A stretch of 64,000 nt of DNA, taken from a virus. Under the pieces are notes generated by a model that made no database searches, was not told where the DNA came from, and was given only the letters and a program-made list of their open reading frames with translations. The stretch spans positions 1-64,000 of the IMG/VR virus record IMGVR_UViG_3300025133_000040; one strand, given 5' to 3'. Within the stretch, counting starts at the first letter, position 1, and each line of letters starts with the position of its first letter. Position numbers and translations under genes: made by a program. Below are positions 44,862 through 53,552 of the stretch, piece by piece.

Positions 44862-45246
44862 CTAGTTTCTCCCTCATATCGCCTTCACTGTCTTTGTAGC
44901 TGAACTCAATTAATGTGATGCCGTTCAACTCGCACCACTCTTTCTTATTTCTATCGTTCTTTTTACCTGCAACAAAGTCCATCTTGCTCTTGTGAAACAT
45001 AGGGGTGAACTTGAAGTGCTGAACACCGTGAAATTCTACGGCAATATTAAGTATAGGTATAAAAATATCCAAGTACAGTGTCTTGTTCCTGACTATTGGA
45101 ATAGACACCTCTTGGAGGATGCGAACGGTCGGCCACTTCTCCCTTAACAGGGCTAGGCTGGCATTATGCCCTATGGATGCAGTCGTATGACGGTGCTCCT
45201 TTGGGGTCCACTTTACAGTCGTATCGTCTAACATTGTTACCCACAT
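44851..45246 (-). CDS. Vsr-like (EDxHD/DUF559-type) nuclease
   Basis: A 131-residue protein equal to a bare PD-(D/E)XK nuclease domain: LYLDIFIPILNIAVEFHGVQHF (residues about 58-79) carries the Asp, Glu and distal His, and GITLIEFSYKD the following strand. This core is very like the one in the homing nuclease at 23690-24556 (LDLFLPILKVAIEVDGPSHF), but without HTH or NUMOD3 parts. It starts at the ATG that overlaps the RecA-like stop (TAATG). May act in recombination or be a shortened homing gene. Confidence 0.6.
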   Translation of the reverse strand: MWVTMLDDTTVKWTPKEHRHTTASIGHNASLALLREKWPTVRILQEVSIPIVRNKTLYLDIFIPILNIAVEFHGVQHFKFTPMFHKSKMDFVAGKKNDRNKKEWCELNGITLIEFSYKDSEGDMREKLDEC

Positions 45247-46310
45247 TAAAACCCCATCATTTCTCGTACTTGCTTGCTAATTTCAGTATATGTCTCAGGA
45301 TTTTCCCTTAGGTAGTCAGCCGCCTTGTCCTTACCCTGTGCTTTGCTCTCGTCTGGGAACGTATACCATGCACCACCCTTATTGATGATGCCAATATCAA
45401 CAGCCATGTCGATAATTTCCCACTCCTTGTCAATACCGTGATTGTACCTTAGAAATGACTCAGCCTTGCGCCCAGGAGGGCCTATAGAGGACGAGTGGCA
45501 CTTCCAATGAACGACTTGACCAATGGGATTATCGTTGTTCTCAGGCTTAAGTGTGCGGTGTGTAGCCTCAAGCTTAACATCCATCTGATATTGCAACTTA
45601 CGGCCACTAGCTTCCATCCAAGGACTCATACTCCTGCTCTGGTCAGCGATTTTATGTGTCACACCAAGGATAAGGCACTTGTTGACTGGTAGGACGTTGG
45701 ACACTTTCTTGCAGAAGCTAGAGAGCATCAGAGGAACATCGTCACGGAAGCGGTCGGCGTAGCTGGAGTCCATTCTGGAGCCACTACATAGCTGGGAGAA
45801 CGAATCTACAACAAAAATAGACCCCGGCTTAGTATTGACTAAGTGCTCTAAGATAGAGAGGTATTTCTCAGCGGTGAGAATATTCCCTGGTTCCGACTGG
45901 ATGCTAGTAAACCACCTTTCGGAGAGGTCTAGAGACTTAATGCCAGCAAGGTCTCTCGCCTTAATTCGTCCTTCAATATTGAAGAAGTAGACATGCCTGC
46001 CGTCTGGACACAAGTCGTTGGCATACTCCATTCCTTGTGCTGTTCCAGCGAAGTCGAGCCACAGAGTGGTCTTTCCTACCTTGGGAGGGCCAGTTGAGAT
46101 ACAAAAACTACCCTCTGGGATACCTCCTGCAAGCATCAGGTCAATCGCAGGACTAACTGGAATAGTAACACTTGGGTTGTCCACAATAGACTGCCCGCTA
46201 ACGAAAATTCCCTCACCAAATTCCTTAATCAAAGATGCGTCAATTGCTGGTGCAACCTTTGTGCCCCCAGAGTCCTTCGCCTTAGCCTTAGCCTTTGCCT
46301 TCTTCGCCAT
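45246..46310 (-). CDS. RecA-like recombinase
   Basis: A 354-residue RecA/UvsX-type ATPase. After a Lys/Ala-rich N-terminus it shows LMLAGGIPEGSFCISTGPPK-VGKTT (Walker A at about 73-80), FFNIEGRI (about 109) where the catalytic Glu lies, and SIFVVDSFSQLCSGSR (about 165-180, Walker B and loop L1 start). LPVNKCLILGVTHKI (about 208-222) carries the motif expected before loop L2. It would pair DNA strands in phage recombination-dependent replication. Overlaps the next genes on both sides. Confidence 0.82.
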   Translation of the reverse strand: MAKKAKAKAKAKDSGGTKVAPAIDASLIKEFGEGIFVSGQSIVDNPSVTIPVSPAIDLMLAGGIPEGSFCISTGPPKVGKTTLWLDFAGTAQGMEYANDLCPDGRHVYFFNIEGRIKARDLAGIKSLDLSERWFTSIQSEPGNILTAEKYLSILEHLVNTKPGSIFVVDSFSQLCSGSRMDSSYADRFRDDVPLMLSSFCKKVSNVLPVNKCLILGVTHKIADQSRSMSPWMEASGRKLQYQMDVKLEATHRTLKPENNDNPIGQVVHWKCHSSSIGPPGRKAESFLRYNHGIDKEWEIIDMAVDIGIINKGGAWYTFPDESKAQGKDKAADYLRENPETYTEISKQVREMMGF

Positions 46311-46767
46311 TCTCTATCTCCGTTAGCTTACCTAGTAACGAGCCCGTACTGCGTCGTTTCCTTGGCTTGCTTGTTACTGTTTGCTCGTTATACTCTTTTT
46401 GGTTAGTTATTGCTGCTTCTCTCTTTACTGCCTCAGCCACGACTTCTTTCTGCTTCTCTTCAATTATACGCACCAACCAAGGAGAACGCAAGCTATAAGT
46501 TTTGCGACTTCTAAAATCTTGTAGGGCACGAATGATTGCAAGCTCGTCATACTTTTTGAGAAGCTTGTTTGCTGCTGGAGTTTGATTGCGGAAGTACTTT
46601 GCCCACTCAGGTAGACGCCAAAAGCGAACGGGTAGTGCTGTTACCTCGTCCGCTTCGGCTTTTTTATAGCAAATTAATTCAACAATATATTGAGCCGCTG
46701 TTACGAACTCACCAGGGGAACTAGGGGAAGGGTACTTACACTTTTCCGTTCGTTTCGGCATTTTCAC
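46288..46767 (-). CDS. Hypothetical basic protein
   Basis: A 159-residue protein. The GTG at 46767 is five to six bases after AAGGA; ATG at 46761 is a possible alternative. A helical middle (TPAANKLLKKYDELAIIRAL) with two Trp-rich stretches (FWRLPEWAKYF, SPWLVRIIEEKQ) precedes a basic tail (KPRKRRS). It overlaps the RecA-like gene by 23 bases. Similar small proteins before phage recombinases act as recombination accessory factors; here this is only positional. Confidence 0.5.
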   Translation of the reverse strand: MKMPKRTEKCKYPSPSSPGEFVTAAQYIVELICYKKAEADEVTALPVRFWRLPEWAKYFRNQTPAANKLLKKYDELAIIRALQDFRSRKTYSLRSPWLVRIIEEKQKEVVAEAVKREAAITNQKEYNEQTVTSKPRKRRSTGSLLGKLTEIENGEEGKG

Positions 46768-47263
46768 TCATTTCCTTATAGAGGTCTTTGTAAGCCTTCT
46801 TAAGATTACGATACAACTTAAACTTTCTAGTGGCCTCGTGCTGTATTCTCATACCCACACAATCACATTGCTTTTTGTCATACAGGTTGTGGTGACCTTC
46901 TTTCCTAAATGTTCTTAGGACAGTATCAACGGAACACCCATACTCTTCATCGTCGTCACAAACAATGATGGCGTATAACCCCATGCGTCTCTGACGGTGC
47001 ATTTGTTCGTCGTAGTGAAATCCTACGTGCTTAATCCCTGGACCGTGATAGACTTCTTCTAGCTCATCGCATTTGAGCACACACTTAAAGACAAGAGCGT
47101 CTACCATAAACTTTTCAGTTTGGGTAAGTTCCTGAGGGCCGTCATACTGAGGGTCTCTCTTTAAGGCTTTAATATCAAGAGCTATCCTTGCCATCTCTGC
47201 CTTTAGGTCTTTTGCTGATGTCCACAAGGTGTTTAACTGCGTTTCGGTTGCATAGTCGTTCAT
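46736..47263 (-). CDS. Hypothetical protein with distal Cys pair
   Basis: A 175-residue protein, helical at the ends, with a central beta-like region (GLYAIIVCDDDEEYGCSVDTV, residues about 94-114) and CDC near residue 133. Not recognised. It overlaps the downstream gene by 32 bases and is tightly packed in the same transcript. Confidence 0.5.
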   Translation of the reverse strand: MNDYATETQLNTLWTSAKDLKAEMARIALDIKALKRDPQYDGPQELTQTEKFMVDALVFKCVLKCDELEEVYHGPGIKHVGFHYDEQMHRQRRMGLYAIIVCDDDEEYGCSVDTVLRTFRKEGHHNLYDKKQCDCVGMRIQHEATRKFKLYRNLKKAYKDLYKEMSENAETNGKV

Positions 47264-47823
47264 TCTTTAATCTTCTTACTTTTAATATTGTAAACATTAC
47301 CACGAGCACTACGGCAAACGTCTGGAAGAGGGCGACGATTAGCACTATCGTCACTCTTTTCAGCAGCGGCAGCAGTCATAATAGACACGCCCTTAGAACC
47401 ACCCTTGGTTTCACGAATCATGTAGCTACTAACGTCCCGGCTATTAACCGCAAAAGTGTATAGCTCACGACCATCCTTGGGTAGTTCGTACAGCTTAGGG
47501 ATAGCAGAATCAAGCAACTCCCTAGCGTCGTTAGGGGAGAAGCCGTTGCGACCCATATAGGCTATCGCTTGGTCGTACATATCCTGAGGAACCTCAATAA
47601 CCTCAGCTTCCTCCTCTAGTACTGGTTCGTCTTCTTCGATTGCTTCTGCATACTGCGCTCGCACAATAGTATCAATCAAGTCTGACAGTTCAGTGTTAAC
47701 ATACTTCTCAACTGTGGGTGAGCGTCTGCCAAGTTCTTTGGCGATTTCTGAAATAGACTTGCCATCGTGAATCATACCCTGAATAGAATATTTCTCAACT
47801 TGAGTTAGGGGGCCACTAGCCAT
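47260..47823 (-). CDS. HTH DNA-binding protein
   Basis: A 187-residue protein. ATG 47823 is chosen because it overlaps the preceding stop (TAATG); the longer frame runs through the upstream gene. Residues about 5-40 form a helix-turn-helix of the HTH_23/resolvase type: LTQVEKYSIQGMIHDG, then SISEIAKELGRRSPTVEKYV. The middle is acidic (EEDEPVLEEEAEVIEV) and the C-terminus basic. Probably a transcriptional regulator or recombination factor. Confidence 0.6.
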   Translation of the reverse strand: MASGPLTQVEKYSIQGMIHDGKSISEIAKELGRRSPTVEKYVNTELSDLIDTIVRAQYAEAIEEDEPVLEEEAEVIEVPQDMYDQAIAYMGRNGFSPNDARELLDSAIPKLYELPKDGRELYTFAVNSRDVSSYMIRETKGGSKGVSIMTAAAAEKSDDSANRRPLPDVCRSARGNVYNIKSKKIKE

Positions 47824-48278
47824 TAAAATGCCTCTCTTTCCGCATTTACTAGATGCGCACGGTTCTTTGTTCTTAAAAATGCAAGGTAGCTTAGGAATGG
47901 TTTGACAGGAACGTCTGTCCATCGTAGCTCGGAGATTCCCAAGCGGGTTTTGTTGTGTTGTGCTTGCTCAGCGTCACTGGTAGGGTCAACAAAGTGGCCA
48001 CTGTTTAACTGACGGATGAACATAGAGCCACCAACCTTCATAGCACATGCTAGGTCACGGTCCTTAGCCATGATAGGGGTGCTATCTGGATACACTAGGC
48101 AATGTAGCACAGGGTTTCCGCTTTCGTCGAACGTATCGTTCTTACCAACAATCGTATAGACAATGGTCTCTGCCATGTCATCGCCTGCTGCTGCTTCAAA
48201 TGTTTCAGGCTCTTTAACCGGGCGAAAAATTGCACTATCGGCTTCGTCGTTAAAGGCTCTGTTCGGATTTCTAGCCAT
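47823..48278 (-). CDS. Hypothetical protein
   Basis: A 151-residue protein with beta strands in the middle (TIVYTIVGKNDTF, LHCLVYPDSTPIMAK) and a helical C-terminus. No motif recognised. It overlaps the upstream zinc-ribbon gene by eight bases and the HTH gene by one. Confidence 0.5.
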   Translation of the reverse strand: MARNPNRAFNDEADSAIFRPVKEPETFEAAAGDDMAETIVYTIVGKNDTFDESGNPVLHCLVYPDSTPIMAKDRDLACAMKVGGSMFIRQLNSGHFVDPTSDAEQAQHNKTRLGISELRWTDVPVKPFLSYLAFLRTKNRAHLVNAEREAF

Positions 48279-48651
48279 TTATATCTTTCTTTCTTTTCTT
48301 AGGACTGCGAGTTTGCTTTCTGGACGCCAGCTTATCGCCTCTTGCGTCTACAGGCACACGAGTACCACCATCTGGCATAGGCCCTTCATAAGGCTTACGC
48401 AGGTGTTCGGTATTCTCTTGGTTGATTTTGTGCTTTTCGTCTTTACTGAGCTTGTCAGTATTCACGTCGGCCTTGTGGCCTAGCGACTGGGGGATTGTGG
48501 TAGATATACTAGCACATTCAGTGTAGTTTCTAGTACATCTTTTCTTACCGCAGGATGGACAGGTAGGTCGAGAGGTGCTCGATTGGGCCATTGGATAGAC
48601 CCTCTCAAACACTGTCTCGCATTTGTCACACTCAAAATTATAAGCGGGCAT
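48271..48651 (-). CDS. FmdB-type zinc-ribbon protein
   Basis: A 126-residue protein with an FmdB/putative regulatory zinc ribbon at residues 1-45: YNFECDKCETVFERVYPM and TCPSCGKKRCTRNY (two CxxC pairs). The rest is basic and disordered (SRKQTRSPKKRKK). A GGTGTATAAT motif ends four bases before its ATG, with no ribosome binding site, so a leaderless message is possible. Confidence 0.65.
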   Translation of the reverse strand: MPAYNFECDKCETVFERVYPMAQSSTSRPTCPSCGKKRCTRNYTECASISTTIPQSLGHKADVNTDKLSKDEKHKINQENTEHLRKPYEGPMPDGGTRVPVDARGDKLASRKQTRSPKKRKKDING

Positions 48652-48655
48652 CTTT

Positions 48656-48665
48656 ATTATACACC
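48656..48665 (-). promoter_or_regulatory. GGTGTATAAT motif before the FmdB-type gene
   Basis: On the - strand GGTGTATAAT (48665-48656), four bases before the ATG at 48651. Identical to the motifs at 53562 and 55929. Confidence 0.5.
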
Positions 48666-48670
48666 AATAC

Positions 48671-49180
48671 TTAGAGGATTTGTCCTAGTAAATCATAAAA
48701 TTCCCGAGGGCTTTTAAGGGTTGTGTCCACCCCTTTGCCATCTGCCAGAGCTAGATTAGCTACAGGCCCCATGTTATTGTCTTTGCCAAGTACAATAGAG
48801 CCCTTCTCTGTACAAAAGGTAACATCTCTCCAGGTAGCGCTAACGATGTTGCCCATATTTCTCTTCAAGGCTATTAGGGTATCGTCGTTGTCGGTCCAGT
48901 GAATTTCATACCCATCCATCTCATAGGCATACTCCAAATCCTCAGTACAAAAACCATCGGGGAACAAATCCACACTCACAATTCGGACTTCGTCATCCGT
49001 TGGTGCGGCGTTAATCATTTTGCTCCTACGGAATTGACGCCACTCTCCTCTGTCTAGGTCATAGCCACTAATCAGGCCGTGATGGTGGTTTTCGGAGTTG
49101 TCAGAAGTGACATAGAGCCTACGAACAGCCCCAGGTTCGGAGCCAGCCTCGTAACGGAATTTAATTACTGTGCCTTGCAT
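48671..49180 (-). CDS. WYL-domain-like ligand-sensing protein
   Basis: A 169-residue protein with a WYL-like core in residues about 1-60: VIKFRYEAGSEPGAVRRLYV, then HHHGLISGYDLDRGEWRQFR and RSKMINA, the strands that bind small ligands or nucleic acid. No HTH is attached, unlike bacterial WYL regulators. AGGGTG precedes the ATG by eight bases; an 18-codon upstream frame (49217 to 49161) overlaps the start. A sigma70-like promoter lies upstream. Confidence 0.5.
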   Translation of the reverse strand: MQGTVIKFRYEAGSEPGAVRRLYVTSDNSENHHHGLISGYDLDRGEWRQFRRSKMINAAPTDDEVRIVSVDLFPDGFCTEDLEYAYEMDGYEIHWTDNDDTLIALKRNMGNIVSATWRDVTFCTEKGSIVLGKDNNMGPVANLALADGKGVDTTLKSPREFYDLLGQIL

Positions 49181-49224
49181 GTGGTTTCACCCTATAGAAG
49201 AATAACGAACGTGTCATATATTCA

Positions 49225-49252
49225 AGTATAGGGCAAAACCCACACAAGTCAA
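49225..49252 (-). promoter_or_regulatory. Sigma70-like promoter TTGACT-16-TATACT
   Basis: On the - strand TTGACT (49252-49247), 16 bases, TATACT (49230-49225). The TGA stop of the HNH gene is inside the -35 box. The predicted RNA start is near 49218, at a leaderless ATG of an 18-codon frame. Confidence 0.7.
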
Positions 49253-49935
49253 GCAATAAAAGCGTTGATTTCGTCCTCTACAGACTCGTCATCGTCGCTT
49301 TCAATGTAAGACTCACCAAGGCCAGCAGCCTCACGAGCCTCAATAATTTGCCTATATCTTTTAGTTAGATGCGGCTCCCACTCTGGTTCAATTTTGTTCC
49401 AGGGAGTTAGACCTAAGATATAGTGAGCGGAACTAGGAGCCTTGGGCCGATAGCCATTAATTAGACGGAAAGAGGTGTCTATAAGCTTGCTGTCAGCCTT
49501 CTCGCTGTTGCACGTACCGCAACATGTAACAATATTTGTCCATGTCGTGGGGCTCCCGCGCCTGTTTTGTTCCTTCCATAGCTTACGAGGGACAACATGG
49601 TCAAGAGTAAGCATGGCTATGTCAGGATACACCTCACCGCAGTACATACAAGTAGACTTATCTCTAATGTAGATATTCTTACGGGAGAATTTAATCTTGC
49701 CCTTCCTAGGCTTATACCTAGGAACCACGCCAACGGCTGGCACAGGGTATTTTCTGCCATGAGTTCCTAGAATGTACTCACTCTTGTAGAAATCAATAAC
49801 ATTAATACCCTTGCTAGGGTCTTCTGAGTATTTCCAACTGTCTTTGACAGCTTCCCTCCAGTTGAGCATACCCAAAGAAGTCCAGTCGGCGTTTAAAACT
49901 AAACACCTACCATGATTCTTCCTCGTAGTGGGCAT
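49249..49935 (-). CDS. HNH endonuclease
   Basis: A 228-residue protein of the HNH family. CMYCGE (about 97-102), MLTLDHVVPRKLW (about 110-122) and WTNIVTCCGTCNSEKAD (about 135-151) form the zinc-bound HNH site. The N-terminus GRCLVLNADWTSLGMLNW is the fixed start of this subfamily, so ATG 49935 is preferred over longer starts inside phoH. Overlaps phoH by 29 bases. Could be a host-takeover or homing nuclease. Confidence 0.75.
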   Translation of the reverse strand: MPTTRKNHGRCLVLNADWTSLGMLNWREAVKDSWKYSEDPSKGINVIDFYKSEYILGTHGRKYPVPAVGVVPRYKPRKGKIKFSRKNIYIRDKSTCMYCGEVYPDIAMLTLDHVVPRKLWKEQNRRGSPTTWTNIVTCCGTCNSEKADSKLIDTSFRLINGYRPKAPSSAHYILGLTPWNKIEPEWEPHLTKRYRQIIEAREAAGLGESYIESDDDESVEDEINAFIA

Positions 49936-50695
49936 AACTCGGTTCGCAGATTCTCTGTACGCCATTTTCCAAATCCTCAATACGGTCCACGATTCTCTGA
50001 ACTAATTCAGAGCGGACAATGTCGTCCTTAGTCAAGTGAGAAACCCCTACACCCCTCACATCCTGCAATGTCTCAGCCAACCTCAACATACTGCCAGCTA
50101 CGCCATCATTCAGGTCTGTTTGGTCTGGGTCTCCTGTGATTACCATTGTACTACCAAATCCGATTCGAGTCAAGGCACTTTTTAGCTGTCCGTAGGAAGC
50201 ATTTTGAGCCTCGTCAAGGATAATGAAGGAGTTTTTGAATGTCCTACCCCTCATATTGCCTAGAGTACACACTTCAATGGTCTCTCTATTGAGCAATCTT
50301 CTGAAGTCGTCTTCAGTAAGGTAGTTCTTCATTTCGTCGTAGATAGGGCGTAAGAACGGCATGGTCTTCTTCTCTAATGTGCCAGGAAGAAAGCCGGTAC
50401 GTTCATTTTCGATAGTCACAAGAGGACGGGTAACGATAATCTTCTCGTAGTTACCCTTAGCTAGACCTAGGATAGCTTCTGATGCAGCTATAAAGGTTTT
50501 ACCAGTGCCAGGGGGGCCTATTGCAAACGTCACCTCATTTCGATGTATCGTTTTTAGGTAGGATTTTTGCCCTGGAGTCTTAGCCGTAACTTCCCATTGT
50601 TTTAAGTTAAGGCCAGTGTCTTCTCGTTGACTTTTTCGTTGTTTTCTGCGTGTTGGCATGGGATTGTCTCTCAAGTTAGTAGTAGTATTGTCCAT
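49907..50695 (-). CDS. phoH: PhoH-like ATPase
   Basis: A 262-residue P-loop protein of the PhoH family, common in marine phages. Walker A is IGPPGTGKTFIA (residues about 59-70); FIILDEAQNASYGQLKSALT (about 158-177) is Walker B and the PhoH signature; VVITGDPDQTDL follows. ATG 50695 is chosen, ten bases after the RNR stop, with AGGATAGGG before it. The biochemical role (RNA helicase-like) is unsettled in the family. Confidence 0.85.
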   Translation of the reverse strand: MDNTTTNLRDNPMPTRRKQRKSQREDTGLNLKQWEVTAKTPGQKSYLKTIHRNEVTFAIGPPGTGKTFIAASEAILGLAKGNYEKIIVTRPLVTIENERTGFLPGTLEKKTMPFLRPIYDEMKNYLTEDDFRRLLNRETIEVCTLGNMRGRTFKNSFIILDEAQNASYGQLKSALTRIGFGSTMVITGDPDQTDLNDGVAGSMLRLAETLQDVRGVGVSHLTKDDIVRSELVQRIVDRIEDLENGVQRICEPSYAHYEEESW

Positions 50696-50705
50696 CGCCC
50701 TATCC

Positions 50706-53030
50706 TTACACGATACACGCACCTCCTGCGCAGGCTATCGCCTCTTCTGGTGCTGTGTTGTCTTCCGTTTCAATCATAAGAAGGTAATCTACCTTCTGGA
50801 AGCTCTCTTTTAGGTCGCAATATCGTTTCCAGTTGTACACGTCCTTTAGGCAGTACGTCAGTTTTTTAGTGTCGTCACCAAAATATTTCTTAGCATACTT
50901 CTTTGCATTTCTCATAAAGTTTAGTCGCTTTGCAGCCAACTCAGCTATCTTGTGAAACTCTTCAACAGTTTCAGCATCGCCATCGAACGCATCCTTCCAC
51001 TGGTCATTCAGGATAAAGTCACAAGCCGCCCACAGGTCTTCGTCGAACACCTTTAAGGCGTCCTCAATAAGCCCTGAGGTCCATATAGCAGCGTCACCAT
51101 ACTCTCTCACGATTTCCTTGGAGGTGTACACAGCCGTGAACGGTGCCTGTTTGTAGTCCTTGTCGCCTGATTGGGGCAGCAAAGAGATACCGCAAAAGTA
51201 TTCTCGGTTACCGTAGATAAACTTGGAAACATCACCCCATTCATCTGGTTGGACCGTTATAGTATTACTCACATTATGACGTAGCCAGGGTTGTGTACAC
51301 AGGGATTCCCTTGTGCCTGCCTCAACCCAGTTTTGCTGAGTGCTTTTAACCAGTTTGAGTAGGTCAACAGCCGCCATTTGGTTTTTAGTCTTCGCTCCGT
51401 TAGGAACTTCAATAGGGAAGTAGATAACGTCGTCTGTTTTATTGGCTGACCACACCGATTCTTCGCACGCCTTAGGGTTCTTCATCTTGAAGAACTGATA
51501 AGGGGCTTCGTCTTTGTTGGCTTGCACCAGTCTCAAGTATCTCTTCGCATGGTGGGGGTGGATGCCTGAGCTAGTACCTAGCACACAACTTGATGTGCCT
51601 TCTGGCTTTAAGCATGTAGCACGAGCGGCTTGGTTGATGCCTATAGCCTTGGCTATCCTCTTGTTTGTGTCAAGCACAACCTGAGCACCCTCTCTTTGAA
51701 TCTTAGGGTCAAGCACAATGTCGGTCTTCTCCATTGTACCTGTCATAGAGACACCTAAAAGGGCCTCTCGTCTAAATATAGCTTCCGAAGTAGCCCCCAA
51801 GTACGGGAACGAGGTGAACCCAGCTTGGAGAGTGCCAATAATTGCTGCGGCTTTACAGCGTTCAAGGAAATCTTCTTTGTCTTTGACCGAACCAGAGTTA
51901 ATGGTACAGAGATTACATCCCTGCCAGCCAGACTTGAGGCCAATTTTTCCAAGGTCGCCTGTGTATCCTCCACCTTTGTACTTCTCCATGTAGGCGTCAT
52001 ACTTTGCTTGGTCTACCACGTCGTAGCACCAGAACTGAATCTCAACACACGGATTAAACAGGGCTTCCTCGTCGTCGGCCCAGACAAACCCAGGCTCACC
52101 AAATTGCTTTGTATGCTCAAGCAACGCATTGAACTGCTCAAAGGAAGTCTTGCCACGAATAAGGATAGCTGAGTTGTTTGAACGAGCACGCTGAGGGTTC
52201 TCCTTGCGCCAGTTGCCAGTCTTAGCCCGAGCCATTTCCAAGTCGTCAGGACTGAAGATAGCAATAGTTGCTGAGCGTCGTACGCCGCCACTTAACACAG
52301 CGTCGGAGGTGTGCATACATAAGTCGTAAGCGTCGATGGGTCGTAAGCGAGTCTGGCCATCTGTGATACAGCGGTCTAGCAGCTCACGAATCTTCTCAAG
52401 GGAATTGCGTAGGCCGTCAGGACCAGGAGCTTTACCAGTACCAGCACTCAGGCGAGCACCTTTTTCTCTAATCTTACTGTAGTCAAATTCTACCTTGCCG
52501 CACTTGTCAGGGTCGTATTCAGCAAACTCTTCCATACCCTCTTGGACACCGAAGTAATTAGTAAGCAAGACACCTAGCGCATCTGACCAGCCCTCAATAG
52601 TGTCTGGTATCTCATATGTTTTCACATTAGACTGCACGCCTACATAAAATGACGGCAGCTTAGCGACGTGGTGCTTCTGAACACTGAACCCTGCTCCACA
52701 ACCACATAGCAAGAGCCAAAAGAACTCCTGAAAGAAACGGGGGCGGTCGCAGTAGCTTGACACGCAATTAAAACAGCGAGCGTGCTTCTTCATCATTGGC
52801 TTACCGCCAAACTGCAATGCTCGCTGACTTCCTAGGACACGTTTCTTGTGGGACATGTCATACGCCCAATTAATATCTTCCTCAATATTAAATTCAGAGT
52901 ACTTGTCAAGCATCATACTTCGTACTCTGTCAATGGCTTCCTTCCAAGTCTCTCTTCTGTACTCTTTCTCTATCCACCTTGCGTACTTCGCTGTAAAGGT
53001 GTAACTCATTAGCTCTTGTGTTACCGACAT
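50706..53030 (-). CDS. Class II (B12-dependent) ribonucleoside-triphosphate reductase
   Basis: A 774-residue monomeric class II RNR, close in length to Lactobacillus RTPR (739). RALQFGGKPMMKKHARCFNC (about 70-90) holds the first redox Cys; FNPCVEIQF (about 328) is the active-site region with the thiyl-forming Cys; GCNLCTINSGSV (about 378) follows; YLGATSEAIFRREALLGVSM is the later conserved strand. The C-terminus CAGGACIV gives the exchange Cys pair. It uses adenosylcobalamin and makes dNTPs without oxygen or a second subunit. It is preceded by a small gene and a structured RNA. Confidence 0.9.
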   Translation of the reverse strand: MSVTQELMSYTFTAKYARWIEKEYRRETWKEAIDRVRSMMLDKYSEFNIEEDINWAYDMSHKKRVLGSQRALQFGGKPMMKKHARCFNCVSSYCDRPRFFQEFFWLLLCGCGAGFSVQKHHVAKLPSFYVGVQSNVKTYEIPDTIEGWSDALGVLLTNYFGVQEGMEEFAEYDPDKCGKVEFDYSKIREKGARLSAGTGKAPGPDGLRNSLEKIRELLDRCITDGQTRLRPIDAYDLCMHTSDAVLSGGVRRSATIAIFSPDDLEMARAKTGNWRKENPQRARSNNSAILIRGKTSFEQFNALLEHTKQFGEPGFVWADDEEALFNPCVEIQFWCYDVVDQAKYDAYMEKYKGGGYTGDLGKIGLKSGWQGCNLCTINSGSVKDKEDFLERCKAAAIIGTLQAGFTSFPYLGATSEAIFRREALLGVSMTGTMEKTDIVLDPKIQREGAQVVLDTNKRIAKAIGINQAARATCLKPEGTSSCVLGTSSGIHPHHAKRYLRLVQANKDEAPYQFFKMKNPKACEESVWSANKTDDVIYFPIEVPNGAKTKNQMAAVDLLKLVKSTQQNWVEAGTRESLCTQPWLRHNVSNTITVQPDEWGDVSKFIYGNREYFCGISLLPQSGDKDYKQAPFTAVYTSKEIVREYGDAAIWTSGLIEDALKVFDEDLWAACDFILNDQWKDAFDGDAETVEEFHKIAELAAKRLNFMRNAKKYAKKYFGDDTKKLTYCLKDVYNWKRYCDLKESFQKVDYLLMIETEDNTAPEEAIACAGGACIV

Positions 53031-53040
53031 TGTTAATCCG

Positions 53041-53310
53041 TTATGTTGTTTTCTTTGCTTGTTGTTTCTCAGCGTACTTAGATGCTTCCCTGGCTAGTTT
53101 GTCAGCGGCCTTGCCCTTAGGTAGTTCGCTCTTAGCTGCTGACGTTCTTCTTTTGTTTCTGCGGGGCTTGCCTTGATACTTAAGGTAGAAATCTGAGATT
53201 GCGCCTGCATCATCAGACCTAAGCACTTTACGTTGACCAGTAGGATTTCCTTGAGCATCTTTTACGTACAAAACCAACTCAAAGTTTTTACTATCTTGTT
53301 TTTCCTTCAT
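53041..53310 (-). CDS. Small basic protein before RNR
   Basis: An 89-residue protein with a beta start (FELVLYVKDAQGNPTG) and a very basic, disordered second half (KPRRNKRRTSAAKS, KYAEKQQAKKTT). GAGAGGA precedes the ATG. It ends ten bases before the RNR start, so the two are co-expressed from the RNA leader upstream. Function unknown. Confidence 0.55.
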   Translation of the reverse strand: MKEKQDSKNFELVLYVKDAQGNPTGQRKVLRSDDAGAISDFYLKYQGKPRRNKRRTSAAKSELPKGKAADKLAREASKYAEKQQAKKTT

Positions 53311-53328
53311 ACTATATCCTCTCTAGAT

Positions 53329-53360
53329 AAAAAAAGACCCGCCACACGAGATGACGGGTC
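53329..53360 (-). terminator. Intrinsic terminator just before the RNR operon
   Basis: On the - strand GACCCG (53360-53355) pairs with CGGGTC (53341-53336) with a 13-base loop, followed by seven T (53335-53329). It ends about 19 bases before the ATG at 53310, so RNR expression from upstream must read through it. Confidence 0.85.
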
Positions 53361-53552
53361 GTAATTTTTGACAGCGACACAATTAAGTTTTGGACCTTCT
53401 GTGATACTGGGTTAAAGTTGCTCAACGGTAGTTAACACGTTTTTCTTGTCAATGTTTAAGTATCATCACGGTCCAGAGTGTGGGTCGGAGAGGTGTCGCT
53501 GTAACGGGCGTTATTGAAAATGCTGCCGCTCTTTATGTTCCCCGACTATCTT
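53361..53552 (-). ncRNA. Structured RNA leader of the class II RNR operon
   Basis: This gene-free stretch folds as nested stems on the - strand: ACAGCGACAC (53502-53493) with GTGTCGCTGT (53380-53371), 10 bp; TGGACC (53475-53470) with GGTCCA (53396-53391); TGATACT (53465-53459) with AGTATCA (53408-53402); GTTAA (53436-53432) with TTAAC (53415-53411). A GGTGTATAAT motif starts it and a terminator ends it. A GACCC at 53486-53482 could also pair with the terminator 3' arm, so an attenuator is possible. Either a free small RNA or a riboswitch-like leader. I see no cobalamin box. Confidence 0.6.
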
